From contig CM056743.1 of the NCBI GenBank assembly GCA_029851415.1, positions 71,631,186 through 71,695,185 on the forward strand: 64,000 nucleotides of DNA, read 5' to 3'. The DNA comes from Eretmocerus hayati. Lineage: Eukaryota > Arthropoda > Insecta > Hymenoptera > Aphelinidae. The notes below the pieces were generated by a model. It saw nothing but the letters and a program-made list of their open reading frames with translations, was not told where the DNA came from and ran no database searches. Numbering within the stretch: position 1 is the stretch's first letter; each line of letters begins with the position of its first letter. Positions 12,150 to 23,296 of this stretch are shown piece by piece. The position numbers and the translations under genes are program-made.

Positions 12150-15080
12150 TTAGAGATTAAAATAATGCCTTCTCTCCACATCAATCCTCTGAGGAGACTG
12201 AGTCAGAAGGGAATCTTTCAAGGCCTCTTTGAATACTGATATTTTCCTCAGCTGCCGAAAGCCCGGAGGGAGAAAGTTCCACAGATGAGCACATTGAACC
12301 TGGAATGATCTTCTTCTGTACTCAAGTCTCATATTGGGAACCTTGAGTACCCGCTCTTCTGCATCACCACGTGCGGGGCGCTCAGATTGGTACCTGGTGA
12401 ACATCGCAGCTAAGTAGCCAGGTTCCCCAAGGTGCATGATCTCATGCATTATAAGTACTGCGAAGTACATTCCCCGCGAATCAGTACGTAACCAACCCAA
12501 ACGCTCCCTAAACGGGGTGATGTGCTCGTCTCTCCTAAGATCAAAAATGTACCTCACACATGAATTGCTCAGTCGCTGTATCCGTTGCCGCTGTTCGTCC
12601 GTGACGTCGAGGTACACGACTGTACGATAACCTAAATGCGGTTGAACTAATGACTCGACTAGGCAAATTCGGAGAGGTCTGGTGATACACGCCCTAAAAA
12701 ACCGCAATCCGTATAGAGCTCTATTCACTTCCTTAGTTACTTGGTCAACGTGCGGTTTCCACGTCAGTTCACTATCAAGTGTAACACCAAGACTCACGAC
12801 CGTGTCGCTGAACGGAATGAACTATCCATCCTGTATCTCAACCCCTCGCAAGTCCATTCTCTTCAGATCTTTGATATTCCTCTCAGAGCTGAAGGAGATT
12901 GCTTTGGTATTGCCAGCGTTGAGACGTAGGCCGGAACTTCTGGCCCATTCAGCAATTAGTCGTCCTACTTCTCTCAGCCGAGTGATGCCTTCCTTGATCT
13001 TAGTTTTCTCGACTTGGAGATGAATTTGAAGGTCATCCGCATAGAATAGATGATATACCGACTTTCCGTCTAGCAAACCAGGTAAGTCATTAACATATAA
13101 GCTAAAGAGTAAAGGCCCAAGAACGGATCCCTGTGGAACACCCAGAAAGGTTTCGAGCCAATCAGAACTACCGGATTTTGAAGTGACTATTTGGGTGCGG
13201 CCTTGTAAGTATGATTTTATCCACAGGAGTACCGATCTCAAGAATCCAAGGTTTCGGAGCTTCCTCAACAGCTTCGATGGAGTTATTGTGTCAAAAGTTT
13301 TGCTAGAGTCGAATAATAGGAGTAAGGTGATCTTCTTCCCATCAATGCCTACTCTGATGTCATCAGTCAACTTAAGTAAAGCTGTCTGGGTGCTGTGGTA
13401 TTGCCTGAAACCAGTCTGGAAGCGATCAAGAAGTCCCTCTACTTTTAAATACTCCGTGATTTGGTCATGTGCAATTTTTTCCAGAACCTTGAAAAAGAAG
13501 CACAGCAGCGCTATGGGACAGAAGTCCGAGACCGTTGATGGAGCTGCAGTCTTCTTCAATGCAATCAGCTGCGCTTGCTTCCAAGTCTCAGGAAAAACGC
13601 TATGAGCGAAAGAGGAATTGAAAATATGTACAATAAGATCACCAATTGCCAGGAGAGCCTTCGCGATCACGCTCTGGGGGATCCCATCCACCCCGCGGGC
13701 CTGCGAGGAGAAATGTTTAATAGCAAGGACTACATCATTGAAATTTGTAGGCTTAGATTTAAACCCCTCCTCCGCTGCAGGATTAATATCGTCCATTGCT
13801 TTATTGATATTTTCGCGAGGCGGAACGGAAACCCCCGCGAAGTGAGCGTTCAACTCATCCGGTGTGAAACCGTGAAGTTCTTCCTCTTTGCTCTTGGGCA
13901 AGAGGCCGAAATTGCGCATCCCCTTCCAGATGTTCTTGTTCTGATCAAGAGCGTCTGAAAGATGGTTTTGAAGGAGGGAATTACGCTCTTGCTCAATGCG
14001 CAGGTCGATCTCTTCGCTAAGCCGAAAGTACTCATTTTGAAGACCAGGACACTTGTGCTGGTTGCGTTGCGTGCACTCCCAGCACCTGCGCGTCGCGTTT
14101 CGCTTATTCATGAGCACCCTCAACTCAGGACCAATTCAAGGAGCATCATTTTTACGCGGGTTTATAGTTTTTTCCGGTGCTAGTTCATCTAAAACAATCT
14201 TTAAATTCTCATTCGAGCAGTGAATCGCGTCTTCCAAACTGGTTTCGGCATTTCCAAGAGCTGTCCAGTCACAGCGAAGCAGAGGGTCATTCAATATCTC
14301 CGGACTGATGTTACGAAAAGTCCTATACTTGAAGGACTTTTTTGGCGGAGTAGGGGTGAAGACGTTGATGGTGACGTCAATGACCGAGTGCCCCCCGAAA
14401 CTGGGCAGGTGTCTGTTCTGAAAGTCAGTTATGGTGTCGTTGTCATCTACATAAATGTGATCAATCCATGTATGAGATACATTGGGGTTGTGTTGATGAG
14501 TCGCGCCATGGTGCACTATCTGCAAGGCAAGTTCTTCTCTCAGTGCAATCAGTGTCTTGGTGTCGGGATGAGCAGTATCCAACAAATCAGCGTTCAGATC
14601 ACCCATAATGATTTTGTGACTATAATCTCCGCACAGTCGGCGTAACGAGCCAAACAGCCCATCATCCTCCTGCATGGCGATTTTTGGGGGTCTATAAATT
14701 ACCGCGACTAGTATTGGGGTCGAGTTGCCTTGCTGTACGCTACAGAAAAGAAATTCAGGCACGCCAGGTTTCCCCGGCCCAAAATCATTCGACGAAACTA
14801 ACTTCTCGACTTTGAAATCATTGCGCACATACAAGGCAACTCCTCCACCCTCTCTGTTGCGATCTTGTTGCAACAACGAAAAAACTGGAATCTGAACGAG
14901 ACTGTCCTCCACATACTCATCTAGCTTCGACTCGGCCACCCCAAGTAAATGATAGGAGGGATCGTTAGCGACGAGCAAGCGTAGATGCTCAATCTTATCT
15001 GTCAGGGAGTTAAGGTTGATAAATCCCGCTTTCAAGAAACCTCCACCCCCTCGTCGCTCCTCAGCAGCCGTATTGAGTCA
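12150..15080 (-). pseudogene. LINE ORF2: APE endonuclease + reverse transcriptase, two nonsense stops
   Basis: The frame runs without a shift from just after a stop at 15,078-15,080 to 12,150. The endonuclease is in the first 300 codons, with LNSLTDK, VAESKLDE, YRPP, GDLNADLLD and SHTWIDHIYV. The reverse transcriptase follows (QTGFRQYHSTQTALLKLTDD, VPQGSVLGPLLFSLYVNDL, FYADDLQIH) and then a ~215-codon C-terminal region containing CVRYIFDLRRDEHITPF. There are two in-frame stops, a TGA at 14,136-14,138 between endonuclease and RT, and a TAG at 12,822-12,824 after the RT. Each can be explained by one transition. The start codon is not clear. With no frameshift in about 2.9 kb the copy is young or its decay is biased. 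It encodes the enzyme that nicks target DNA and copies the element RNA. Confidence 0.85.
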
Positions 15081-15332
15081 AGGAGCCTCCGCTGATTCTG
15101 CTGCCGGAACTCGGGTCTGTCCCGGAACGGCTGCGCAGCTCTGGATATTGTTAGAGGACGCACAGAAACGTTTTGGAACACTTCAACAGGCCGTTTAAAT
15201 GACCTGCAGATCAGCGAGGGATTCGAACGTATTCGCTCGCTCACCATTTTTCCGCCTGACCCAGAAACGTCCACCGCTGTGCCAGACGTATCTCAGAACC
15301 AAACCACGTGCAACCGATCTCAAACGTGTGTA

Positions 15333-16412
15333 TTACTTGTCCTTCTCACGGGGGAGCATTTCATTTATAAAGATTTTACGGTTTGGCACATAAGCTTTCG
15401 CATCTGAGTCAAGTAGATCAGGCTGGATGTTATTAGCCGTGAAATAATTACTGGCGATTGAACGTTTAGCCCGAATCACTTTCCCGACTAAATGGCTACT
15501 GGAGAGTTGGACTACGCATGATGGTAGAATGCGTGAGACGGCAGCTGAGGCTCGTGAAGATGGATCCGAATCACGATTCCTTGCAGGAGGCCTCTCCTCA
15601 GACGCATGCCTTGGATGCAGGACATGAACATCGACAATGTCTACCCTCTCCAACGAGGGAAGAATGGACTTGAACACTGCGTAGGAAATACCAGATATTT
15701 GTGCCGGTGAGGCCATAAAATTTTCTTTCAAAACACCATTAATAATAATTTTACAGCGCTCAAGCCCATCACTGCCATGTCCCCGTCCTTGCTTTCCATC
15801 ATGTGAATGGGAGGACTCGTTCATCCTAGGTGGATTGATAGGAATCGAGGATTGATGTGTCGATTCGGCGTTGCAATTCTCATAATTTCTTAGATTATAA
15901 TTTTGCAGAGTACTCTGGAAGCCTCCAAGCAGCTCAGTAAGAGTGGAAATCCGGCCCTTCTAATTGGAATTCTGCTCCAAAAGAAGCTGGCGATCCAGGC
16001 AGAGCTTCTCCAGCTGGGAGTTCTGCTTCTCTATAAGTCCCTCGAGAGAAGATACACGTGCTAACAGGCAATCATCCACCTCTTTCACCGCTGGCGTGAG
16101 AGATGGAGGGGGAATGGCAACGTTGCATCGACTCACGAGGGATTTTCTTTCGTCAAGCTGGTTCTGGAGCAAGGCATATTGGTCGTAAAATAGGTCCAGA
16201 GTACCATGTGCTATAAGTACCTATCTTGGCTCCGGAGAAGGTAACAGCGTCGATGTGGGTGATGCTGCAGGATGTTCCAAGATGTTGGATCTATTTCTCC
16301 TCTCCATCCCAGCAGGGCCGTCCTCAGGTGGTGTAGGAAGCAGCAACTAGGAGGCAGTATACTCTTTATCGTTTTCAAGTTTTTGATAATTTTTCGAGTT
16401 GGGAGGACCCAT
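15333..16412 (-). pseudogene. LINE ORF1 (RNA-binding/coiled-coil), three nonsense stops
   Basis: The frame starts at the ATG at 16,410-16,412 (reading MGPPNSKNYQ) and stays open to 15,333 except for three TAG codons at 16,347-16,349, 16,221-16,223 and 15,960-15,962, about 359 codons in all. The middle is a likely coiled coil (VSSLEGLIEKQNSQLEKL). The C-terminal part has a CKIIINGV strand motif, a conserved ANNIQPDLLD segment and ends KIFINEMLP, a pattern I know from ORF1 proteins of insect LINEs. It would bind the element RNA. The ATG was chosen because it is the first in frame after the presumed 5' UTR and the downstream frame is continuous. Confidence 0.65.
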
Positions 16413-16608
16413 TTTGAATTCTGCGATGTGAGCAGCACTACTGTTCAAACGTAACTGAGAGGTGTGTACGATTCTACGTGCCCACAAGTACGTTCTGCGT
16501 GCTTCGACGTGCACATCAATTTTCTGATGGAGGGGGGTTTCAAAGAATACAAACGGATTCTAGTGTAGCACGATCAAATTTATTAATTCCAGACAAATAA
16601 TATTCCGA

Positions 16609-17354
16609 TCACGATGATATCATTACATCTCTCAACTTTTTGACAATACCTGGCAGCCCAAAGGCCAGAATTCCACTCAATACAAGGTTTTTGCAAACAC
16701 TATCGAAACAACTATCATCTTTTTCACTGTTCATCTTTCTACTCACGAAGCTCTCGATTCCAGCACTATGGGATGCGTCATACTGCTTGAATTTTGAAAA
16801 GTCGTTCAACAGTACGGCTGCATCTTCTTCTTCCTTACGGATCTTCTCTTTTGAGTATTCAACTATTGCTCTTACAACACTCTCCACTTTCGGTGACCAC
16901 CCTTCCAATTGCGCTAGATGGAGATTAATCAGATGGCTCTGCAGACGTAAGCCGTCGAATCTAGCAGGCTGCATGACAACAGATGGGGCGCGATGTGTAA
17001 TTTCTTATTCACTGGTTCGATTTCACTATCGAGCTTGCGTTCTTGGTAGGTAGGGCGCTCGTCGATGAGAATTTTTCGCGTACCGTACGTCGTGGCAAAC
17101 GTCAGATCGTGGTTTTGCAGATAGATCTTGTTACATTTCCCAAATTCGCCATTGAAAGCCTGATTATGACGGGAATAGTTGTTGATACCATCAAAGTGGT
17201 CCTTGAGGAATTGCCAATCCGCGGCGTTAAGAGTCAAGGGTTTGCCCGAGCTGTGAAATTTGATGACTCGACGATATAGACCATTATCACTCTCCAGTCC
17301 GATGCACAGCCTTTTCGTGTTCGATTTGTTGAACGCGTAAGAGGTAGATAGTAG
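16609..17354 (-). pseudogene. PC4/p15-like transcription coactivator of the Polinton, frameshifted
   Basis: The frame is open from 17,354 (just after a stop at 17,355-17,357) to 16,929, and continues in another frame from about 16,974 to 16,609. The upstream part has SDNGLYRRVIKFHSSG followed by GKPLTLNAADWQFLKDHFD, which matches the ssDNA-binding PC4 fold pattern (strands, then h-L-T-x-x-E/D-W-x-x-L-K). A conserved region ending KLHIAP lies close to the shift. The downstream frame is mostly helical and charged (VVRAIVEYSKEKIRKEEEDA). No ATG opens the upstream frame, so the start is lost or lies on an unseen exon. PC4-like proteins accompany some Polintons; the assignment is from the motif only. 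Confidence 0.5.
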
Positions 17355-17357
17355 TCA

Positions 17358-17792
17358 ATTAGGTAATTTGCTCATTTCCGAGCATTTTTCACTGCGAGTC
17401 TGACAACGAGCCATTTTTCTGTCTCACAAAATTCCACCTGGTAAGATATTCGACTGAACTGGATGATGGCTAAGACGGGACTGTCTTCTAGGCAAAAGAC
17501 AACCAACGAAGCTCCGTTCTGTTCAAAAGGTGGGGGAGACCAGTGCTGTTGCTAACCAAACTTGGGGGGTCGCACAAAGTGCGATCGTGACGTGCGATGC
17601 TCAAGCATGTTATGTCAAGTTTTATGTCTCCTACCAGCCACGCGTGCACCATGTGCGTTTTATTGACCTCTGAAAGCCATGGCAAGTTCTGACACGATCT
17701 ATTTGTGCGTCTACTCTCATGGGATTGCGGGGCTTGGAAATTTTTTGAAAACAGTAACACCTGTATACAACATCAATGTTTTTTATTTCTAT
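17358..17792. other. Intergenic stretch inside the Polinton, nothing recognised
   Basis: This is about 430 bp between the protease gene and the PC4-like gene. A 90-codon minus-strand frame at 17,488-17,760 has no family signature. It may be a decayed gene or a regulatory spacer. Confidence 0.4.
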
Positions 17793-18371
17793 TTACATGA
17801 CACTGTGGCGACACAGACAACAATCACGCACATCATGCACTCTAGGACTACAAGTTTGATGGGTGCAACCAGAGTCAATAGATTGCTCCAGCAAAAATCT
17901 ACCAGGCTGTTTTCGTTTCTTACGTCTCAAATTCTGCGTGATTTTTTGGCAAAAGTTTATCACTATCCTATCATTCCTTCTTCTGTCAGTCATGGAAATG
18001 CTTTGAGAATCACGCAGAGTTGAACCGTTACACATGTAATATAAGAACATAATCACGTATTGACCACAACACACTGAATCACAACTTTGTAACACCTTCG
18101 TACTCCACGTGTCATTCCTGCAGTTACTCTGCAGACGACTGAGATGATGCGTCGAGATCGGCGGCAAGCCGTAGCTGTCGAAGTACGTCCCCTTCCTGTC
18201 TCCATCGATGTGGATTCCAATCCAATGACTCCCTCTGCGTGTATGATCATTGGTATTACAACACAAAGCCGCCGGGTGACATAAAATCCTTGGAATGCAA
18301 TCAGCAGCATAGACTCCTATCGTATTGGCCCTTGCAATCGCGAGAGCTTCTAATATCTCCGTCGTGTTCAT
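17793..18371 (-). CDS. Adenovirus-type cysteine protease (PRO)
   Basis: An intact 192-codon frame starting at the ATG at 18,369-18,371. It has the order expected of the C5/Ulp1-like fold: GSHWIGIHID (catalytic His), TYFDSYGLPP (acidic residue) and LQSCDSVCCGQY (Gln-region and nucleophile Cys). The length is typical of Polinton proteases. In the family it cleaves virion precursor proteins during maturation. The C-terminal 60 residues are basic (RRKKRKQPGR) and less typical. Its start overlaps the stop of the upstream gene by 4 bp (ATGA), consistent with co-transcription. No break is visible. Confidence 0.8.
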   Translation of the reverse strand: MNTTEILEALAIARANTIGVYAADCIPRILCHPAALCCNTNDHTRRGSHWIGIHIDGDRKGTYFDSYGLPPISTHHLSRLQSNCRNDTWSTKVLQSCDSVCCGQYVIMFLYYMCNGSTLRDSQSISMTDRRRNDRIVINFCQKITQNLRRKKRKQPGRFLLEQSIDSGCTHQTCSPRVHDVRDCCLCRHSVM

Positions 18372-19126
18372 TCTATATGAATCAAAGGTTCTTCCACTAC
18401 AGCGTATACGTGACTGCCCTCGTCGCTATTTGTTGCATCTTTTGAGCAATCTCCAATCTCATATTCCTTACTTTTGTCGATGACGTCCTCCCCAGCTGCA
18501 ATATCATCTCTAGGGAGCTCAAAACGCACCGAAGCGCGTCTACGCTGGTGTGCTTCAAAGTACAGCTGTCTCAGCGTACGCAGCAACAATGACCCATGGC
18601 TGATTTTTCCGTGATCTCTGCGCGAATTCTCCGGTAGAAGCGATAGAAGCCACTTTCTCGTCAACTGCGTTAGACGCGCAGCGCAATACTCACTCTTATA
18701 TGTATGTTGATACACTGCATGGAACCAACACACATTCCTGCATCTGAACTTTGGTTCCGTATCTAGAACGCCAAAAGTGGTGTACTCGTCGATGTCGATC
18801 ACAGTCCGGGCCATGAGTGATTCGATATATTTCTTCTTGTTTAAACCTCTGACGAATATATTGTCCGTGATCCGGGCTAATTTGTACAGATTCTCATTCA
18901 GTTGAGACACCGATATTCCTGCGTCGAAGCATTGAAATCCGTGCGTCAGACGAGACGCGCGACTGTTGTAACTTTTCACTTGATCCGGCAACTCGTCCCA
19001 TTCATGAGGTCCCGATATTATCCAGTGTGCAGTCACGTTACCGTTCATTGACAGTACAGCGACTTCTTTTGGCAGGAATTGATGATACTTGTCCAAAAAC
19101 CCTTGCATCTCAATTTTCAGGTCCAT
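18368..19126 (-). CDS. Conserved Polinton protein of unknown function
   Basis: An intact 252-codon frame from the ATG at 19,124-19,126. I recognise the pattern from proteins encoded beside Polinton proteases: EVAVLSMNG near the start, WDELPDQVKSYN, then FVRGLNKKKYIESLM, and a Cys/His cluster CRNVCWFHAVYQHTYKSEYCA near residues 128-150. The cluster and the V-R-G-x-x-K-K motif suggest a metal-binding or nuclease-like fold, but I cannot assign a function. The C-terminus is acidic. It overlaps the protease start by 4 bp. Confidence 0.55.
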   Translation of the reverse strand: MDLKIEMQGFLDKYHQFLPKEVAVLSMNGNVTAHWIISGPHEWDELPDQVKSYNSRASRLTHGFQCFDAGISVSQLNENLYKLARITDNIFVRGLNKKKYIESLMARTVIDIDEYTTFGVLDTEPKFRCRNVCWFHAVYQHTYKSEYCAARLTQLTRKWLLSLLPENSRRDHGKISHGSLLLRTLRQLYFEAHQRRRASVRFELPRDDIAAGEDVIDKSKEYEIGDCSKDATNSDEGSHVYAVVEEPLIHIE

Positions 19127-19277
19127 GCTTGAAGTCGTGCGGGCTGCTTCTTTTGAGGAGTCACGAGTCGTACTGGATTTTGATCGGTGAACGTGTTCTT
19201 ACCATCTCACGAGTATTCCCTCTCCCGACATCATCCTTACTGTCCTTCTACATACATGTTTGAGTTTCACGACATCT

Positions 19278-20618
19278 TCAAGCGTTGAAATCGGTATTGA
19301 CAACTCTGTTTGAATCTATCTCGAGAACGTTGTCGAATTTGGCGTACACTATGCAGTTAATAGTTTCAGTCAAAGCAGTCGCGAAACGCACTCCAATTCT
19401 CAATGAACCCGTTTTCACAACATTCCAATGACTTGAATAATGAGATGACAGATCGGGAGTCAAGTCAAAAGCGAACAAGCAATACCCCTTCGCGTAAGAT
19501 ATCCGATCTATACCTAGGCTCTCGTTCATGTAATGTATCCCCGTAACCGTGTAGATACTGTGGTAGGCGTCGACATACAGCCGTTCGTTATCCGCAAAAC
19601 GCGGCTGTATAGGTCTACTGGGTATCTGGACACCATCCACGTATAGTGATAGGAAGTTGATGGAGAAATGTTGGAAATTGAAAGGATTGAGCTGACGATT
19701 TCTATTGAAAGCTCTATTCAACACAAATCCAATTACAACCCTCTCCGGTAACTGACCCAAAATCACGTTGTCGAGCGTATCACCAAGGATTCCTTGATGC
19801 ATAGTAAACGATTTCACTTCCACACGTGTGAGGGGATACTTGGCAGTAGTTCTCGCAAGGGCATTAGCGTGAGTGAGCAGGACACTAGGACTAATTTTGG
19901 CTCGCCGCACAACCAGGGCTGCGTCCTTGATACGGACGGTATAATTTGCAGATTGCGAGAAATCCATGAGACAGAACGCGTCCTTGCTGCGCATCAATCT
20001 CACTCGTACTTCAATATTGTTCAATAGAAACCGTGGTTGATTGAATATGTCACAATGTAGATAACCAATCATGTCCACCGTTGCTCCGTTTGCGGTGAGG
20101 TTCATCCGTGTCAATGCTCCATGATCACAATTCTCGTCATCTTTTGCTAGATTGGGGTTGGCATCCATGTGGCCAGGTCTATCAGTGTAACACAGAGCTG
20201 TCGTCATATGCGATTGCAAACTTGGTACTGAACAATCCAACACGGTTTCGAGATACGCTCGGTATGGGTAAGTATTAGACGGCGGTGATACTAGCTTTTG
20301 ATCCAGGAACACATCGATCTGATTAAATAGTGTGTGAATGAAATTATCCACGGGGGCGACTTTTGCATTCTCAACTTCGACTCCCACAGGTGCGATTTGA
20401 ACGGAAACACGTAGCATTGTGTATGCCAGGTCGATGTAGTGATCGGTTGAGCCTGGTATGACGAATTCGAGAGGTCTTTCACCGTCTCCGCTGAGAGAGG
20501 AGACGGGGTTGTAATACAAAAATGCACTAGACTCAATAGATGCATGCATAGGTGGTAGCGTGAGAAGATCGAGCTCGCTCTTCATACACTCGCCACTGCA
20601 CGCGTGTAGGAATGCCAT
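19278..20618 (-). CDS. Polinton major capsid-like protein (F54H12.2-like, double jelly-roll)
   Basis: Intact frame of 446 codons. I chose the ATG at 20,616-20,618 because the family begins M-x-F-L-H; the frame remains open a little upstream only through GTG. Diagnostic segments are KSELDLLTLPPMHASIES, an early strand pair ending DHYIDLAYTMLRV, FNQIDVFLDQKLVSPPSNTY with YPYRAYLETVLD, and a C-terminal strand region. NCBI annotates this family in animals as F54H12.2-like, and structural work on Polintons places it among double jelly-roll capsid proteins. At ~446 residues it is on the short side for that fold. It would form the capsomers if the element made particles. The neighbours (core-like, penton-like, protease) fit a capsid module. 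Confidence 0.7.
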   Translation of the reverse strand: MAFLHACSGECMKSELDLLTLPPMHASIESSAFLYYNPVSSLSGDGERPLEFVIPGSTDHYIDLAYTMLRVSVQIAPVGVEVENAKVAPVDNFIHTLFNQIDVFLDQKLVSPPSNTYPYRAYLETVLDCSVPSLQSHMTTALCYTDRPGHMDANPNLAKDDENCDHGALTRMNLTANGATVDMIGYLHCDIFNQPRFLLNNIEVRVRLMRSKDAFCLMDFSQSANYTVRIKDAALVVRRAKISPSVLLTHANALARTTAKYPLTRVEVKSFTMHQGILGDTLDNVILGQLPERVVIGFVLNRAFNRNRQLNPFNFQHFSINFLSLYVDGVQIPSRPIQPRFADNERLYVDAYHSIYTVTGIHYMNESLGIDRISYAKGYCLFAFDLTPDLSSHYSSHWNVVKTGSLRIGVRFATALTETINCIVYAKFDNVLEIDSNRVVNTDFNA

Positions 20619-20657
20619 CTTGACCACTCATCGCGGACCAAAAATGTCACTTATCGG

Positions 20658-21161
20658 TCACACTCTTCTCTTCGTCGTGGTGCGTCGTTTCTGTTTCTTC
20701 GTAACACCTGAGCTCGTGCGACGCTTGACACGTTTTTTGGTTGTCGATGCTTTCCTCCGACCGTGCGACGAGATACTAGAACCAGCATGGCCACGCTTGG
20801 ACTGTCGCTTCCTCCTCAGCGTGGCAGACTTATAACCGGAACCCCTCATCATCGTGCGTGCCTTATTGAATGCCTTCTTACCCAATTTCTTCGCAGGTTC
20901 ACGCGATTTGGCCTTCGAAGATTCCCTGATATTCATATCGTTCGCAGCCACGTCGTCAAACACGTTCAGCCCTGCACGTATTGCTTCCTTCCCAACAGCT
21001 TTAGCTCCACTCGTCAAGTAGGGCACCACGTTTCTGAAGAGAGATCCCAAGAAACTACCAACACCGGAGCCACGTTGATATGCCGAGCCAGCGAAAACAT
21101 TTCTCACACCTCTGTTACTGCCGCCCACCTGCTCACTGTAATAGTGAATGTAATGGCTCAT
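20658..21161 (-). CDS. Basic virion core-like protein (adenovirus pX/Mu-like)
   Basis: Intact 167-codon frame from the ATG at 21,159-21,161. The N-terminal half has the segment GSGVGSFLGSLFRNVVPYL followed by GAKAVGKEAIRAG, which recurs in Polinton and adintovirus core proteins and resembles adenovirus pX/pVI segments. The C-terminal half is an Arg/Lys/Ser tail with little else, suited to binding packaged DNA. It lies between the penton-like and major capsid-like genes. The role in packing DNA is inferred from composition and neighbours. Confidence 0.6.
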   Translation of the reverse strand: MSHYIHYYSEQVGGSNRGVRNVFAGSAYQRGSGVGSFLGSLFRNVVPYLTSGAKAVGKEAIRAGLNVFDDVAANDMNIRESSKAKSREPAKKLGKKAFNKARTMMRGSGYKSATLRRKRQSKRGHAGSSISSHGRRKASTTKKRVKRRTSSGVTKKQKRRTTTKRRV

Positions 21162-21179
21162 GATGGAAGCTCATGTCTC

Positions 21180-21977
21180 TCATCGTTCGTGGCGGAAGTG
21201 TAGCGTAACCGTCAGCGTTCCGTACTCGAATGGCACGCTCTGCCCGAGCTGATTCCTTATATCTATCACGATGCTCTGGAAGATGTGATGCATGAGCGGT
21301 ACATAATGTATGGGTGCGAACTGTCTGACCACGTTCGATCCAAACCTGTATCTTGAATTCTCTAGCGATACTATTCGTAATAGAGAAGCCTGTGTATCAC
21401 CGACTGTGTAAGGCTCGCATATGTCCGTGTAGACGTATAGCTGATCACACAAACAGCGAGAGATACATGCTAGTCTCTCGCCCACAATCTCTGTTCGCTT
21501 GGAGGTCATCTGCATCGCCTCTAAGCGTTCGTGGAAACCAAAGACTCGTCGCAACTTTTCACTCAAAATTAACTAATGACTATCCGCGCACACGCATACA
21601 CGTTTGATCATGTGAAAACCCTTTGGATTGACCGAGGGTTCTACACTGAGATGCCCGTTCAATTCGTGCGCGCTGTTGATTTCGCTAGCGAGTTGCTCAA
21701 TATTTTCATACACACCGTAGGGAATAGACAAGATTTGATCCTCGTGCTCATCGGTATCTACGGATGCGTTGAAATGAAAATCGGCTTCATCCTTTTGCAG
21801 GTGCGTCATGGTACATGGTATATGAATTTCAGCCAAACCGACCGACCAATTGCCATTCAATCGAATCACCCTATTCAGATGCGTCGTGGAACAGGTGGTG
21901 GTGTTCTCGGGGTAATACACCATGCTACTGTTGCTCGGCAAAACGAGGTAGACGTCATCCATCATAGCGTCGGACAT
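21180..21977 (-). pseudogene. Polinton penton/minor capsid-like protein, one in-frame TAG
   Basis: The frame from the ATG at 21,975-21,977 to 21,180 is continuous for 265 codons apart from a single TAG at 21,573-21,575; both halves look like the same protein and no frameshift is needed. The N-terminal part has VLPSNSSMVYYPENTTTCST and LNGNWSVGLAEIHIP, which I associate with the single jelly-roll protein of Polintons. The C-terminal part ends VPFEYGTLTVTLHFRHER, also typical. The assignment to penton/minor capsid is from family knowledge; the length is shorter than some relatives. As written it makes only a 134-residue product. Confidence 0.65.
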
Positions 21978-21991
21978 CCTCGCTGTTCAAT

Positions 21992-23188
21992 TTAAATCGA
22001 TTCCAATTCCGATGCTTTTATCCAGCTGTTGAATTTGTCGGGCCAACCAATCCACTTCACCAAAACTTGTCTATTGACACCATGACCTTTGCTACGTATA
22101 ATGCGCTCCACCCGGAATTCCTTGTCTGCTTCGAAGCGCTCTTTGGCAACTAAAGTCAATTCTTCGTTGTAGAAGAATTCGTCAATCAGCGCACCGTCCA
22201 AGTCGGTGATTTCGTAAGTGTAAAGACCTTGCCGGAACGACATGCGTGCAATTTTGAAGCACTCCTCCGAAAAATTCTTCATGTACCCTTTCTCGAAGGT
22301 TCCTTCGGAAAGACTGATACGCACCAAATCACCTACGTGATATTTAGGTACTACACATGTCTTCCTCTTGCTTTTCCAGAGTCGACCTTGGCGCGTGTTG
22401 AGGAGTGCTTGGCGCGCATTGAACAGGGTCACATCCACGGGTTTCATAGCGATCGTTGAGTGCCTAGTAAGATTGTACCCTTGAATGATTTTCTGTATGA
22501 CATCTATATATCTGTGGGTTTTGGCATGAGTGAAGTAGCGCCATACGCGTACCTTGATCGTTTTTTGCACGCTCTCTACTATACTACACTTCACATCCGG
22601 CAAGCGACTCGTTCTGAACCGTATAGAGTGTTCCTCGAGCAATCTTTGCATAGGACTACCTGTGAATTCTGTCCCTTCATCGGTCTGCAGCAGTATGAGC
22701 TTGCGCCCCCGAGCTCTCTCGAGGATCGACTCGAATGTTTTAGCAACGGTTCCGATCGATTCATCTTTGAGCACTTCAACCCGCACATATTTGCTCAGTA
22801 CATCGATGACGACCAGAAGATACGTGAAATCATCATTTTCACTCTTCAGAGAAGTCAATTGACTGAGGTGTGCCTCCCAGACATCATCTATATTTGTAAC
22901 GTTGTAATGAAGTCGAGAAAATCGGTGTCTAATCGGTCTGTGAAGAGTGTAAGCATCTTGATTGCTTAGCCATGAGTATATTCGGTCTTTCTCTCACGAT
23001 TTTTCCTTCACGGGCTTCCCTTGGGTATTGACACGTATGAGATTTCGAGCACCAGCGTAGCCGACCTCAAGATTTGGATCGTAGTACTGTGAACCGTAAT
23101 CGATACCTTTCTCGCGCCCTCTTGAACGCGTCATATTTAGATCTTGTAGTTTAGCCACCTCTTTTTCGTACCGTTCCTTGTCAATCAC
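21992..23188 (-). pseudogene. Polinton integrase with chromodomain, one in-frame TGA
   Basis: A single frame from about 23,188 to 21,992, about 398 codons, broken only by a TGA at 22,994-22,996. Visible features in order are WLSNQDAYTLHRPIR, VTNIDDVWEAHL, catalytic core motifs VVIDVLSK (first Asp), LLQTDEGTEF (second Asp) and SIVESVQKTIK (Glu), an SH3-like region, and a C-terminal chromodomain (RVERIIRSKGHGVNRQVLVKWIGWPDKFNSWI as a region, with the aromatic cage partly visible). Integrases of this type join the element into 6-bp-staggered target sites and chromodomains steer them to marked chromatin. The start is unclear: the open frame begins at GTG, with a (CTG)n tract just upstream at about 23,265. 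Confidence 0.8.
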
Positions 23189-23296
23189 TGACCAGGTGTG
23201 GATGACTGCACGTTTTCAACAAATCTGAATTTGGCACTGGGCTGGAAAGTCGGGCTAGTCCCGGGCTGCTGCTGCTGCTGATGTCACCCAATGTTT

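Larger units (their letters stand above)
11928..16540 (-). mobile_element. Near full-length APE-type LINE (Jockey/CR1-like)
   Basis: The element reads, on the minus strand, from a presumed 5' UTR (about 16,540-16,413) through ORF1 (16,412-15,333), a short gap, ORF2 with endonuclease and reverse transcriptase (to 12,150), and a 3' UTR ending in a C-run and A-run near 11,928. Both ORFs stay in one frame over their full length but carry five in-frame stops, so it is dead. The Jockey/CR1-like placement rests on the RT style (YADDLQIH, GVPQGSVLGPLLFSLYVNDL) and on an ORF1 with a zinc-knuckle-free, coiled-coil layout; the exact clade is uncertain. It separates the satellite arm from the Polinton. 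I did not identify a target duplication. Confidence 0.8.
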
